From the NCBI RefSeq assembly GCF_963675165.1, contig NC_087391.1, positions 2,065,001 through 2,129,000 on the forward strand: a DNA stretch of 64,000 bases, in the 5' to 3' direction. Under the pieces are notes generated by a model that saw only the letters and a list, made by a program, of their open reading frames with translations, did no database searches and was not told the DNA's origin. Source of the DNA: Halichondria panicea (taxonomy: Eukaryota; Porifera; Demospongiae; Suberitida; Halichondriidae). Shown piece by piece: positions 20,860-31,824 of this stretch. A program made the translations under genes and the position numbers. Numbering within the stretch: the first letter of the stretch is position 1; each line of letters begins with the position of its first letter.

Positions 20860-22140
20860 ATGGTGAGCAGTGCTAGATCTACTCATAATTATAAGTAGTA
20901 CAGTGTGTCCTTCAATGTAGCCAAAGTGCAAGAAAACCAAGAAGTTTGCAGCCATGAAGAGGATGATCTCAGCCAAGGATGCTCGAATGTGAGTGTGCTG
21001 TGCTGTCATAAGTCTAACTTACTTATCACTGAATTGTTGTCTCGCCCAGTAAAAAGAATCAAGAAAAGAATGAACAGAAACAAAAAAAGACAGAGGACGA
21101 CAAAGTCAGACGAATGTAAGTTATTAACAGAACGGTGTATTAAACTCCTACCTGTAGTTTAAATACGCATTGATTTTTACTAGCCATTATTTTCAACCAG
21201 TCGAGCCAATTGTCTTAATTTTTAATAGCCGTACCATTCTTCATGTAAACAGGCTAGCCCTTACAATCTACCATACCTTTAGTTCTTATTCCCACCATCA
21301 CACATATCACATACTTCTTGTACACCCAAAACCGATACCCTCCCCCCCCCCCACAGTCCACAAGTTCCCTCTTCTCTGTTCTTCCAATACAACGACCAGC
21401 TCGGACCTCCCTATCACATCTTAGTGGACACTAACTTCATAAACTTCTCCATCAAGAACAAACTGGACATTATGCAGAGTTTCATGGACTGTCTTTATGC
21501 AAAGTGTGTACCTTGTATCACTGACTGTGTTATGGCAGAACTTGAGAAGCTGGGGTCAAAGTTCAGAGTGGCGCAGAGAATAGTAAAAGACGCTCGTTTT
21601 GAAAGACTCCCATGTACACATGCTGGAACCTACGCTGACGACTGTCTGGTGAATAGGGTCACACAGGTATGTCTCAATGGTTGGGTAGGGAGATAATATA
21701 AAGGTTTGGAATTGGTGTCCGGGGTGATTTACTCTTAAGGCAGTGTAAGTGTACGCATTTGCTAAGTACTAAGGTTCATAGTGGTTACCCATGCATGCAC
21801 ACCAACAGTGATTGTAATGAAGAGATGGCCTGCTAACACAGTTTAAAGTTTAAAGCTCCGACCTTTTGGCTTAATAACCCGGCTGTATAATTATATTATA
21901 GAGAGTGACCTGTTCATAGCATACTGGTCTTACTGTGTGCTAATGTCCAGCAGTGGTCTCTACAGAATAGTTCTTTTATTGTTGTTTTGCTTACAGCATC
22001 GCTGCTACATTGTGGCCACTTGTGACCGTGACCTGAAGAGGAGGATTCGCAAGATTCCTGGAGTACCCATCATGTACATCACTCAACACAAATACAGCAT
22101 TGAGAGAATGCCTGATGCTTACGGAGGTCAGTCAACTTAG
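20860..22140 (+). CDS. FCF1: rRNA-processing protein FCF1 (PIN domain)
   Basis: FCF1 (UTP24) is the PIN-domain nuclease of the small-subunit processome that cleaves pre-18S rRNA in the nucleolus. Exons: 20860-20862 (only the ATG), 20921-20988, 21050-21115, 21357-21666, 21997-22140; phases agree throughout and give 196 residues against 198 in human. The N-terminus reads [16 protein letters not shown], matching the family start, followed by a lysine-rich stretch. PIN acidic residues: Asp in ILVDTNFIN, Glu in MAELEKL, Asp-Asp in TYADDCL, Asp in [11 protein letters not shown]. The C-terminus [13 protein letters not shown] is read through a possible GTCAGT donor to the stop, and the length agreement supports this end. 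Confidence 0.93.
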
Positions 22141-22246
22141 TTTGCTAAGACCTGTATCTTTGATGTTATATAAGTAAAAAATGTCTAGTTCTTACTGAAT
22201 GAGATTACGTAGATGGTGCCAGACGTGAGCAATATGATATCTGTCT

Positions 22247-22252
22247 AATAAA
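22247..22252 (+). terminator. Probable FCF1 polyadenylation signal
   Basis: AATAAA 107 nt after the FCF1 stop codon, the only canonical hexamer before the convergent lectin gene. The remaining 22253-22636 shows no gene. Confidence 0.55.
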
Positions 22253-22636
22253 ATAGGCTTTGTCTTCCTTACGTACGTGTACTGTAGTTTACACATGTGA
22301 TGTGCCTCAGTAGAAAAGCTATTGGGATCATTTGAGCTTTTTACGTGCTATTTAATGTCTCATGTAGTACTAATTGACAATGCCATAACATGTTTGGAAG
22401 GGAAAATAAGTATTCTGGGGGGAGGAAGGTTCCCCCCTTTCTCCCCACTAGATGAAACCCTGCATGCTCTTTTGCCTGTTTGTATAGAGGTGTAATACTG
22501 ATCAAATACATGCAATACGTATCTATATATCCATCCAGTTCTTACTTATGCAGTACATTTGTAACTAGTTTTCTAAAGTTCACATTGCCTTGTAACCTAC
22601 ATGTACATGTAGACCAAGTTTGTAGCTTGTAGCTTC

Positions 22637-23362
22637 TTACTTCAGGCGATATTTGAAGATGTTGTCATGGCGGTTAACTCCGAAGAGACCGTTGTTTGTC
22701 GCATCAACCTGCTTTAGACTGCCCTCGATCTCCTCCCACTCTCCAATACACGGCTTGGGGCAGCGATAAATTGTATGGGCGGAGTTTACTCCAAAGACTT
22801 CGTTTGCGCCGGAAGCAGTAATGTGAATGAGCTCTCCTGGAATAAGTCTCCAGCTTCCACTTCCATCGACTGGTCTTGAAAATATTTTGTTTATACTGCT
22901 AACACCGTAGACATACTTTTCTCCTCCATCAATTTGCTTCAATCCTCCTCACACCTGCTGCCAAGCTCCATTACATGGCTTTTTGCACTTGTAGATATTG
23001 TCGTCGTGACTGACCCCCCAAATGTAGCCATTACCAGAAGCTGACACATGCTTGAGACCACCTGGAACCTTTTGCCAGCTGCCGCTTCCATCAACGGGTC
23101 GTTTCCAAATTGTATAGTCTGAGGCAACACCCCAGACCTCATCGTCATTGGCATCGACTTGCATCAGCCCTCCTGGTACTTGAATCCAATTACCGGAGCA
23201 AGGTCTGTTGCATCGATAGATTTGGTCCTGATTGTTGACACCCCACAAGTAGTTGGCAGATCCAGTTACGTGCTTGAGACCGCCAGGGATGTGTCCAAAC
23301 ATGTGGCCCTGACAGTAGGCAAGGCAGCTGACCAGTAGTAGTATAATATTGAGGCTGAACAT
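22637..23362 (-). pseudogene. Secreted tectonin lectin, interrupted by in-frame TGA
   Basis: A single exon of 242 codons with the same length and layout as the gene at 25037-25762. A signal peptide (MFSLNIILLLVSCLAYCQG) is followed by six tectonin repeats of about 37 residues, as in fish-egg lectin and tachylectin-1 type beta-propellers that bind glycans. Repeat starts include HIPGGLKHVTGSANYLWGV and VPGGLMQVDANDDEVWGV. Repeats 1, 3 and 5 carry an RC...PC cysteine pair; repeats 2 and 4 carry RPVDGSGSW. A TGA at 22949-22951 interrupts the start of repeat 4, where the paralogue reads VDGSLK. Everything after it stays in frame, so this is a recent null allele, a young pseudogene, or a sequence error. 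Translation would otherwise yield a three-blade fragment. Confidence 0.85.
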
Positions 23363-23431
23363 TTTTGTGTTAGCACTTTCAATTGTTCAGTGTACTTTTG
23401 AAAAATGTTGGTGTGTTTAAGTAGACAGCAA

Positions 23432-24503
23432 CACAAAGTGTGTGCTGTTTGTTCATTCCTATGTTCCCTTGTGTACTTTAAGGGCTACATTCTCATGTTA
23501 CTCTCCGTTACTTACATCTTAATAACTGACATGTACATGAACAATCGTATACCGCTAATACAGCCAATTTACATACTTTCATGTAAACTCCTATGTTAGA
23601 CTCTCACTGCCTCACAGATATCTAGAATGAGGCTGAGTGTTTTATGAAATATACAAGCACTCCTGTGTTCTGTGAATATAATTTGAATTGTGCATTGCCC
23701 GATACCTCTCCTGTATCTATAATGGCCTAGAATAGTTATACTGGCCCTATTTTATCTGTTACATGTAGATCTTCTTGAGGTACTCACCAAACCGAAAAGG
23801 TGCAAAAAAAATAGCAATTTTTGAGCACTGTGGAGGACATGTAGATATGTAAGCATCATTGAAGCTTTCGTATGTAGCCAAACTACCTATAGGCGTTGTG
23901 TCAAATCCTAGACCTTAGTCAAAACCGTTGGTCTTTTCTACACCTTTAAACCGATTACCCAGCCAACCACTACCAATTTTGTGCTGTTTTCTATATTAAT
24001 CACCATAAGTTGCCATGGAAATGTTAAGCAAAGTAAAACTACTCACAAATTTGTGGTAATTTACTCTAAATGTAAAATCCAGGCTTCTTGGCTCACTTTG
24101 CTGTGATCTTAGTCCTAGTGCATGTCTGACAATGCACCACAGCCGTTTTCAAAGCCTTGTTATAGCGCCCTGGGCCTCTGTTAATACGCTGCTACATAAT
24201 AGGTTTCCTTTTTCATATACTACTGATTTTTGATTTTCACATTGTGTACATTTCTGATAGACGCAGTGCAGGGCACCCAATTATGATGCCTTATAAGGCG
24301 TCAATAGAGTAAAGGGTTAAGGTCATGTGAGTTGAACGGACGAGCTTACATAAAATCTGTAGATCGTAGGATTCATAGATTGTAGGATTCATACATGTAC
24401 ATGTCAGATATTAAGATGTAAGTAACGGAGAGTAACATGAGAATGTAGCTAGAGTACACAAGGAACACAGGAACAAACGAATGAACAAACAGCATACACT
24501 TTG
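23432..24503. repeat. Inverted repeat between the two lectin genes
   Basis: A segment of about 110 bp at 23432-23541 (ACAAAGTGTGTGCTGTTTGT ... TACTCTCCGTTACTTACATC) recurs in reverse complement at 24394-24503. The 850-bp spacer has no convincing ORF. It may be an element or a by-product of the lectin duplication. Confidence 0.65.
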
Positions 24504-25036
24504 TATAATTATAATTATGTGTAAAAATTATATCATATTACTGGAATGTTTTGCAAGCATTAAACATAATTACGTGAACCGTTGCTAGCGTTGATCAATT
24601 CGCATAAAATCACAAATTATTACTGGTATTTAATTACACACGATCCTTGCTAGAACGCAATAGTTAGGGCAGGACTGCATTGAGGGCCATAGGATCTGGC
24701 AGATTCATTAATAGACATTTGTACTGCTATAATTATAATGACTTATGAGCTAAAATTTCACCAGCATCGATCTACATGTACTGCCCTCAAATATCCAATT
24801 TTTCGGGGGGAGCATTCCCCCTCGGACCCCCTAGTTTGGCGTGCCATGAAGCATACATCGTGGGAGCTTAGGCCCCCCTACATTTTTCATTTGTCCCCCC
24901 TGACCCAAAATCCTGAATGCAGCAGTCAATTTTTCGGCTCATTTCGCAAATATTTTTCACCAGCAAAATATTATAGTAATACGGTACTTCTATATTACGT
25001 GTAATTATTTATCTGTCCATTGTCCTTATCTTTTTC

Positions 25037-25762
25037 TCATGGAAGATTATATCTGAATACGTTGTTGTGGTCGTTGACTCCAAACAGACCGTTGTTTGTG
25101 GCATCACACTGTTTCATCCTCTCGTCGATCAGCTCCAACTCTCCCACACACGGCTTCTTGCAACGATAGACTTTGTCAGCAGAATTTACTCCGAAAACCT
25201 CATCATACCCAGAAGCTGTGATATAGCTCAGACTGCCAGGAATTTTTCTCCAACTTCCACTACCGTCGACTGGCCTTACCCAGATTTCATTTGTGTGGCT
25301 AACTCCATAAACATACTTATAGCCACCATCAATTGGCTTTAGACTGCCGTCGACTATACTCCAAGCTCCACTGCAAGGCTTCTTACATTTCCAGATTTTG
25401 TCGAGGCTATCCACACCCCAGATGTAACCATAGCCAGAAGCAGACACATGCTTGAGACGGCCCAGAAAATTTTGCCAGCTGCCGCTCCCGTCAATGGGTC
25501 GTTTCCAAATTGTATAGTCTGAGGCAACACCCCAGACCTCATCGTCATTGGCATCGACTTGCATCAGCCCTCCTGGTACTTGAATCCAATTACCGGAGCA
25601 AGGTCTGTTGCATCGAAAGATTTGGTCCTGATTGTTGACACCCCACAAGTAATTGGCAGATCCAGTTACGTGCTTGAGACCTCCAGGGATGTGTTGAAAG
25701 AGGTGGGCGTTCGTGCTGGCACTGTATACAACCAGAAGCAGCAGGACACCAAAGCTGGACAT
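25037..25762 (-). CDS. Secreted six-repeat tectonin lectin
   Basis: A single-exon gene for a 241-residue protein. The ATG at 25762-25760 gives a clean signal peptide (MSSFGVLLLLVVYSASTNA); the frame is open slightly further but without an ATG. Six tectonin repeats follow, each with a V/IxGxLKxIxxxxxxVxGVNxxDxIxR core, predicting a closed six-bladed propeller like fish-egg lectin and horseshoe-crab tachylectin-1. These are extracellular glycan- or LPS-binding proteins used in innate defence or egg protection, so a secreted defence lectin is a reasonable inference. Repeats 1, 3 and 5 have Cys pairs (FRCNRPC, WKCKKPC, YRCKKPC); repeats 2 and 4 have RPxDGSGSW instead. A paralogue lies 1.7 kb downstream on the same strand and is nearly identical in repeats 1-2. 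Confidence 0.88.
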   Translation of the reverse strand: MSSFGVLLLLVVYSASTNAHLFQHIPGGLKHVTGSANYLWGVNNQDQIFRCNRPCSGNWIQVPGGLMQVDANDDEVWGVASDYTIWKRPIDGSGSWQNFLGRLKHVSASGYGYIWGVDSLDKIWKCKKPCSGAWSIVDGSLKPIDGGYKYVYGVSHTNEIWVRPVDGSGSWRKIPGSLSYITASGYDEVFGVNSADKVYRCKKPCVGELELIDERMKQCDATNNGLFGVNDHNNVFRYNLP

Positions 25763-25799
25763 TTTGTTAATTTGCACCTTACTCCAGTTGGTCCATACA

Positions 25800-26519
25800 A
25801 TCTGTAATGATCGAGCGGTTGTCTGTAGTCCTTAAGTACGTAAGCTGCAGTTGCATAATCAGTGGTCAGCGAGGTTAATAAAATAATTAATGTACTAAGA
25901 CCAAACTATGTACAGGTTATTTTAGTGCCTCTTCTACATGTACATGTACATGTACAATAAATTTATAATAAATATTCCTTGCAATTATGGACCTTGCCTT
26001 ACATAGTTTTCTGTCTGTCTGATATTTATTATGCCTCGAGGCATAACTGCACGACGAATACGGTAAAGCTGATTGTGTGTGTCTGTTTCAGCTTTAACTG
26101 CCCTACTGTTATAGCAACTAACAGCTTCTATATAATTATTAGATGGATTTAAAGAAGCTTTTTTTGAGGAATTCCTTGGTCCCCCGCCCGCTCCTACCTG
26201 ATACCATGCACTGATTACACATTCATTATTGCTTATTTTGGCCTTAAATGATGCCGTAATTATGTTGGAATTTTTAACCTTGCGTATACATTATGTGGTT
26301 TAACCAGGGACGCAAGGGTAAACTCAGTTTTACATGTAAAACATAGGGCCACGTATAGTGTTTTAGTTAAGGACCTTTTGACCCGGGCATTCCTCCTCTG
26401 GCTGTCCACTGCCATAAATAGCAGCCATTGTGAACTCTGATCTCTTTGCAGATCCCCTCCCCCTTTTAATTAAGTCAATATAGTGTGTGTGTGTTTAATA
26501 TGATTATATAGTATAGTCC
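25800..26519. other. Intergenic, repeat fragments only
   Basis: Contains ACATGTACATGTACATGTAC near 25937 and a short TGCCTCGAGGCAT-type repeat piece near 26032 related to those at 27801 and 34308. No gene is supported. Confidence 0.5.
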
Positions 26520-27514
26520 CTATTGCACTGTAATAATTTCTGAGTCCACTCTGTTTGACCTTCTAAAAATCCAGTTTTTTCTAAGCTTGGTGTTGAAATA
26601 AAGCAGTGTGATTGGATAAAACACTCCATGTAGACAGCTGATAAAACCATATGACATTCTGCGTACAAAATAGCCCCAGTTTCCAAGGTAATTTTCTACT
26701 CCTGATAGTTTTAACACTTCTGAAATTGCTGTGCCGATCAGATAACCAAGTAGTGTATTGCAGACGATTAGAATCATCATCAAAATGGGCATAAATAGAA
26801 GTTTTTATTCAATGTATTGTAGTCTTGAATTTTTTGCTGGATAGACATTTTCTTAAAAAGCTGTGCAGACCAAACTGTCGTTACTATGACCATGGTAGAA
26901 GCAGGAAGCAGTGTAGACACCAAATAGGTACTTGAGATTATTATTTCTGCTTTAGAACTTGACGTACCATTCTGTATGCATAATGGATGGCAAGGATTTG
27001 ATGATTCTGTCAGAAGAAAGTCCTGAAGGATGTACTGAATAATTACCCCTACACACCAAAACATTCCAACTAGAACACATATTCCGATGCAAGGGATGAT
27101 CCTTCCGTAGCTGTTCCATTGTTTCTTCCCTCTGATGATTTGTAGCTGTAGCAAACTCTGGCAAGTGATGATCAGTACAGAGAAAGGAGTGGAGTATGCA
27201 TTAAAAGAAACGAGAAAGAAAAACGGTAGTAGAGTGTGACATATGCAAAATCTGAGCATATCTGGTGACATGATTGCTGTTACAATAACTTGAACAACCT
27301 TGTCCATACAAAGCACCAATAACAAGGAACTGTAGAGCACTGTTAGAGGCTTGTTGCTGAGTTTGCTCTTGATCAGGGCTGTGAAGACTGTGAGATTCCA
27401 GAATAGAGTTGATGGGAGTAGTACTGCAAAGTAGATGATAATCTCAATAGCTATGAGTGGTTGCCAGTATGGAAACTCTTGAATGGCACTGCCATTGTAG
27501 TCACTGTAGTCCAT
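26520..27514 (-). pseudogene. Seven-transmembrane receptor copy 1, frameshifted
   Basis: Homologous throughout to the intact receptor at 28416-29396. The frame runs from ATG 27514 (MDYSDYNGSAIQEFPYW) through five membrane segments. A one-base deletion near 26795-26800 (between TLNK and the PILMMILIV segment) then shifts it to a stop at 26780. The remaining two helices are intact in the next frame (26792-26520). The lesion is unlike that of copy 3. Confidence 0.9.
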
Positions 27515-27519
27515 TTTCT

Positions 27520-28325
27520 TGAGCTCTTAGTTTGATTCTTAATCTACTTACATCCACGTACGATCTTTATTAAGTACAACCAATAATGATTCGTTATAAA
27601 TTTTTGCTATTTTCAGCACGGTAGTTGTCGTTTACTCCTATTCAGTCAAATTGGACTGTGCACTTATTCCAGCTTATTATACATGCAGCTTCATTTACAT
27701 GTATGTACGTAAGATTATGCTCACCGTTATAGTTCAAGCCTATTAGTATATAGGAATTGGCACTGCTTCTGTAGCTTTTTAGCACTTTTCACGTATTTTA
27801 TGCCTCGAGGCGTAGCCGCACGAGGGATACGGTAAAGCTGACTGTGTGTGTGTGTCTGAGACACATCCTTTAATAATTATTCCTGTGGATGTAATTGGTA
27901 ACAATTAATAGATACATGTACACACGTCTTTTCTCTGCTTGTTTAGATATACTGTACTGTCTGTGCTATACTACTGTCTGTGTTCTGTGCCTTTGACAAA
28001 GGTTTGTTCCCACTGTTTGGCTACAGGCTTGTACTTATACTTGGCTGTTTGCAGTTGCTTCAGTACCTTTGAAAATTATTCATCAAGCCATCAGATAGGC
28101 TTCTGCCATTCAGCTCCTTTCCTATAATGACTGTCTGGAATTCAATTCTGTCAACAATTGCAATCAACAATAATAACATGCCTCTCTTCTAATAGTTTTT
28201 GAGCGAAAGCAAAACAACGGCAAGAGGCATTAGCACAGCGCAGCTTGCACCACTCGTCTACTGTGTTTAAACTGTTATATCTCTGCAGGGAAAAATCACA
28301 TCTGAAAACAGACTGAACAGTTAGT
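27520..28325. repeat. Receptor upstream block, duplicated at 34050-35155
   Basis: Sequence upstream of copy 1 (CAGCACGGTAGTTGTCGTTT, TGCCTCGAGGCGTAGCCGCA, CAAAACAACGGCAAGAGGCA) recurs in the same order upstream of copy 3, including a microsatellite-bearing repeat. The gene and its flank were therefore duplicated together. Part of it also precedes copy 2 (29460-29640). Confidence 0.8.
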
Positions 28326-28415
28326 AGTGTGTGTGTGTGTGCGCGCGCGTGCGTGTTTATAGTCTAAGTTTATATGATACGTAAACATAATTATAGTACA
28401 TGTATAATATTATCC

Positions 28416-29396
28416 CTATTGCACTGTAATAATTTCTGAGTCCACTCTGTTTGACCTTCTAAAAATCCAGTTTTTTCTAAGCTTGGTGTTGAAATAGAGC
28501 AGTGTGATCGGATAAGACACTCCATGTAGACAGCTGATAAAACCATATGACATTCTGCGTACAAAATAGGCCCAGTTTCCAAGGTAATTTTCTACTCCTG
28601 ATAGTTTTAACACTTCTGAAATTGCTGTGCCCATCAGATAACCAAGTAGTGTATTGCATACGATTAGAATTATCATCAAAATGGGCATAAATAGAAGTTT
28701 CTTGTTCAATCTATTGTAGTCTTGGATTTTTTGCTGGATAGACATGTTCTTAAATAACTGTGCAGACCAAACTGTCGTTACTATGACCATGGTAGAAGCG
28801 GGAAGCAGTGTAGACACCAAATAGGTACTTAAGATTATTATTTCTGCTTTAGAACTTGACGTACCATTCTGTATGCATAACGGCTGGCAAGGATTTGGTG
28901 ACCCTGGCAAAAGGATGTCCTGAATAATTATCCCTACATACCAGAACATTCCAACTAGAAAGCTTACTCCGATGCAAGGGATGACTCTTCCGTAGCTGTT
29001 CCATTGTTTCTTCCCTCTGATGATTTGTAGCTGTAGCAAGCTCTGGCAAGTGATTATCAGTACAGAAAAGGCAGTGGAGGATGCATTGAAAGAAAAGAGA
29101 AAGGAATTCGTTAAAATGTCACATATGCAAAATCTGAGCATGTTTGGTGAAATAGTTGCCGTTACAATAGCTTGAACAATCTTGTCCAAACAAAGCACCA
29201 ATAGCAAGGAACTGTAGAGCACTGTTAGAGGCTTGTTGCTGAGTTTGCTCTTGATCAGGGCTGTGAAGACAGTGAGATTCCAGAATAGAGTTAATGGGAG
29301 TAGTACTGCAAAGTGGATAATAATGTCAATAGCTATGAGTGGTTGCCAGTACGGAAACTCTTGAATGGCACTGCCATTGTATTCACTGTAGTCCAT
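28416..29396 (-). CDS. Seven-transmembrane receptor copy 2, intact
   Basis: A single-exon, 326-residue protein with seven hydrophobic helices at about 20-46, 56-80, 90-122, 137-161, 185-210, 234-258 and 278-302. The N-terminus carries a glycosylation sequon (NGS). Cysteines at the top of helix 3 (FCICD) and in the second extracellular loop (NPCQPLCIQNGT) could form the usual rhodopsin-class disulfide. It lacks a recognisable DRY motif, and helix 7 has YPITLLYF where NPxxY is expected. I call it a rhodopsin-like GPCR of a lineage-specific family; the ligand is unknown. Two damaged paralogues flank it on the same strand. Start: ATG 29396-29394 after an upstream block shared by all three copies. 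Confidence 0.8.
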   Translation of the reverse strand: MDYSEYNGSAIQEFPYWQPLIAIDIIIHFAVLLPLTLFWNLTVFTALIKSKLSNKPLTVLYSSLLLVLCLDKIVQAIVTATISPNMLRFCICDILTNSFLFSFNASSTAFSVLIITCQSLLQLQIIRGKKQWNSYGRVIPCIGVSFLVGMFWYVGIIIQDILLPGSPNPCQPLCIQNGTSSSKAEIIILSTYLVSTLLPASTMVIVTTVWSAQLFKNMSIQQKIQDYNRLNKKLLFMPILMIILIVCNTLLGYLMGTAISEVLKLSGVENYLGNWAYFVRRMSYGFISCLHGVSYPITLLYFNTKLRKNWIFRRSNRVDSEIITVQ

Positions 29397-30111
29397 TTTC
29401 TTGGGCTCTTAGTTTGATTCTTGACGTTTGTCCTTATTAACTACAACCAATTGATTCGTTATACATTCTTGCTATTTTCAGCACGGTAGTTGTCGTTGAC
29501 TCCTATTCAGTCGAATGGGACTGTCGTCATCAATCAATCCATTTACATTCTCCATTCCTCCATCTCCACTTGTTGAGTTATCGTAATCGTTGTTATCGAT
29601 GAAGTCTGTGCACTTATTCTAGCTTATTATACAGCTTCATTTATGTACGTTTAATTGTGAGATTGTGCACTGGTTTGGCTTGACACTCAAACTGCACAAA
29701 ATCAATACTGCCATGCTTGTGTATAATCGTCAAGTAAAAAGCTTGACCTTAAAGTGACGTATTTTTGCGAATAAGGGTAAAATCCCGAAAATTGGTACTC
29801 ACGGACATTTGAAAATGTAATAAATCAATCGCGAGTAATTACTTATGTTATGAATATCATTAATAGTCCTATTCGTTTATGAGCCTCCTGGAATTTTGAA
29901 ACGCCCACTAACTACTTCCTGTATAGCTTCCGCAGGAAAGTGTGCTGAGCTGGCACACCCTTTTACATTGAGGTTTGCAGCCTCCGCATTCTGCAATGCA
30001 TGCGCTATTATTCTAAAGAAAAGAAGTTTGTGAAATATTGAAATAAGAGTTACACAATGGTTTGTGTCCCAGAGAGTGGTTGTCAACTGTCAATGAGCTA
30101 GCTGGTCTTGA
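29397..30111. other. Upstream region of receptor copy 2
   Basis: It shares CAGCACGGTAGTTGTCGT with the other copies. A second block, about 29668-29850 (GACACTCAAACTGCACAAAA ... AAAGTGACGTATTTTTGCGA), recurs at about 36130-36300. The promoter is presumably here; no core motif is obvious. Confidence 0.5.
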
Positions 30112-30325
30112 AGATACCTACTATATTATACACAGTAAGTGCAGTATAGTGCAGTATAGTAATAGATCTAGGAGATAAACTAATGCTCAAGGATGGTGGA
30201 ACATCTCCTCTACACAATTCTGCAGATGCCTACTATGTATATAAGATGTTTCATCATCCTTGAGCATTAGACTACCTCTTAGATCTACTACTACTACTGC
30301 ACTTACTGTGTATATAGTAGCTACC
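30112..30325. repeat. Inverted-repeat element
   Basis: ACACAGTAAGTGCAGTA and AATGCTCAAGGATG on the left are inverted on the right (CATCCTTGAGCATT, TGCACTTACTGTGT). About 210 bp, noncoding. Confidence 0.65.
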
Positions 30326-30628
30326 AATAGCTAGCGTTCTAGTGCAGAGCTAACTACTAAGTAGAGTAGCAACACTCGGTAAACAGGTTTGGCTATATAC
30401 GTGCTCTTCTGAAAAGGCTGCAATGGCATTCCAAATAAGCAAAACTAGGCATCACTTGAGAACGAAGCATTATTTTGCAAATCTACGAATTAAAATCCAA
30501 GAAAACATGACTAGAAGTCTATATATAGAAACTCTTACTTGCACTTCATTGATCCTTGAGCAGCTGTAGCAGTCTACACACACAGACACACAAACACACT
30601 ATGTATACCTCGCTTGCGCATGCATAAT
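30321..30628 (-). mobile_element. TGCCTCGGTG-family repeat, partial
   Basis: Matches 2860-3170 of the near-full copy (AATAGCTAGCGTTCTAGTGC ... CTCGCTTGCGCATGC) and is truncated at both ends. Confidence 0.7.
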
Positions 30629-30654
30629 GACTTGTCAAATATAAGAAGCTTGAA

Positions 30655-31165
30655 CTCAGAGGAGGTTCGACACGGTCAAAAGGTATTAATCACGTGCTCT
30701 ATGTTTCTAATGGAGATCCAACCTGATGCTAATTCGTTGATATACCCCCAGCTCTTTCATCATTTTGATCAGTTCTCTTGATTCTTCAGACAAAATAATA
30801 ATCAATCCAATGTACACCAGTAGGAAGCGAGAAATTCTAGCTTAACCTTTTGAACTCTACACCACACCCATTTTCACCAACGCTTTGGAAACGCATGAAG
30901 TATAGCAGTGCTTACAAGCATTAGCAGCCTTCAAAGACGTTGCTTAGACTAAGCTTTTACATCAAAAAAGCTTCTTAGAACTATTAATGTGCCTTCAAAC
31001 GATTAAAATATAGTTTACGTTATGCGTGTTAAGTACTAACGCATTGGATCCAAAGGTCAGGAATGCAATACGTATTGGGTCCAAAGGTCAAGAATGCAGT
31101 ATGTAATAATTTTCTGGTGTCATTATCCCTTGACCTTTTGACACTGTCGAACCTCGAACTTGCAC
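30655..31165. mobile_element. Inverted-repeat element (GAGGTTCGACACGGTCAAAA)
   Basis: GAGGTTCGACACGGTCAAAAGG on the left is inverted on the right as CCTTTTGACACTGTCGAACCTC, about 510 bp apart. The interior includes a short tandem (TTGGATCCAAAGGTCA / TTGGGTCCAAAGGTCA). No ORF is convincing. Confidence 0.55.
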
Positions 31166-31309
31166 GTTAGCTGCATGGCCTCTAGATACACGCGATCTTT
31201 ATTTGAGGTACGTATTTACAGCTGATCGAAGTGATCCTGTATCAGGAACAATGGAAAAGGGTCACTTAAGTAGAAAGCTAGAATTACGATTGAGGTTTTG
31301 AGCCCTCAG

Positions 31310-31495
31310 CAGAAATATTCGTGGGTTCTAATATTCGCATTTCAATGCCAGGAAACCACACCCACCAATAGCTTTGCATGTGAAAATACCGATGCGTGGG
31401 AGTTTATTTTGGTTTTAATTTTTACGTTACTGCTCTGCCCTCGAAAACGCCAAATGTTGCACCCCACGAAAATGTCCCACTATACGGTATCTCTA
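31310..31495. repeat. Degenerate MITE of the CCGTATAG group
   Basis: It ends CACGAAAATGTCCCACTATACGG and has inner CCACACCCACCAATAGC and CCCTCGAAAACGCC; the left end is decayed. Confidence 0.4.
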
Positions 31496-31749
31496 GCCCT
31501 AGAACATACCAGGAGCCATATTTCTAAGACTATAGGCTTCTTTGCTAACTGTGATCCTAGTCCACAGTGCATGTCTCATTCCATACTAAAACTCCGTTCT
31601 CAGAAGTTTCAGCATGCCTACTTTGAAGTTTATTGCTCATGTTACTTTGCTACTTAGCCAGCCTATATGCTTCATACATACTACTGCATTTATGTCAACA
31701 GCTGGGTGCTCTAGTTCTAGCCGAGGGTTGGCACTTTAGTGCTCTAGTT

Positions 31750-31793
31750 ATGCCTCCGTGTGCGCATGTGCAAGCGAGGTGTATGGTAGTGTG

Positions 31794-31824
<31 letters not shown>

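Noticed and set aside
22949-22951. Selenocysteine codon in the lectin
   Set aside because: The paralogue has Asp here, lectins of this family use no selenocysteine, and I see no SECIS-like structure; a nonsense change is simpler.
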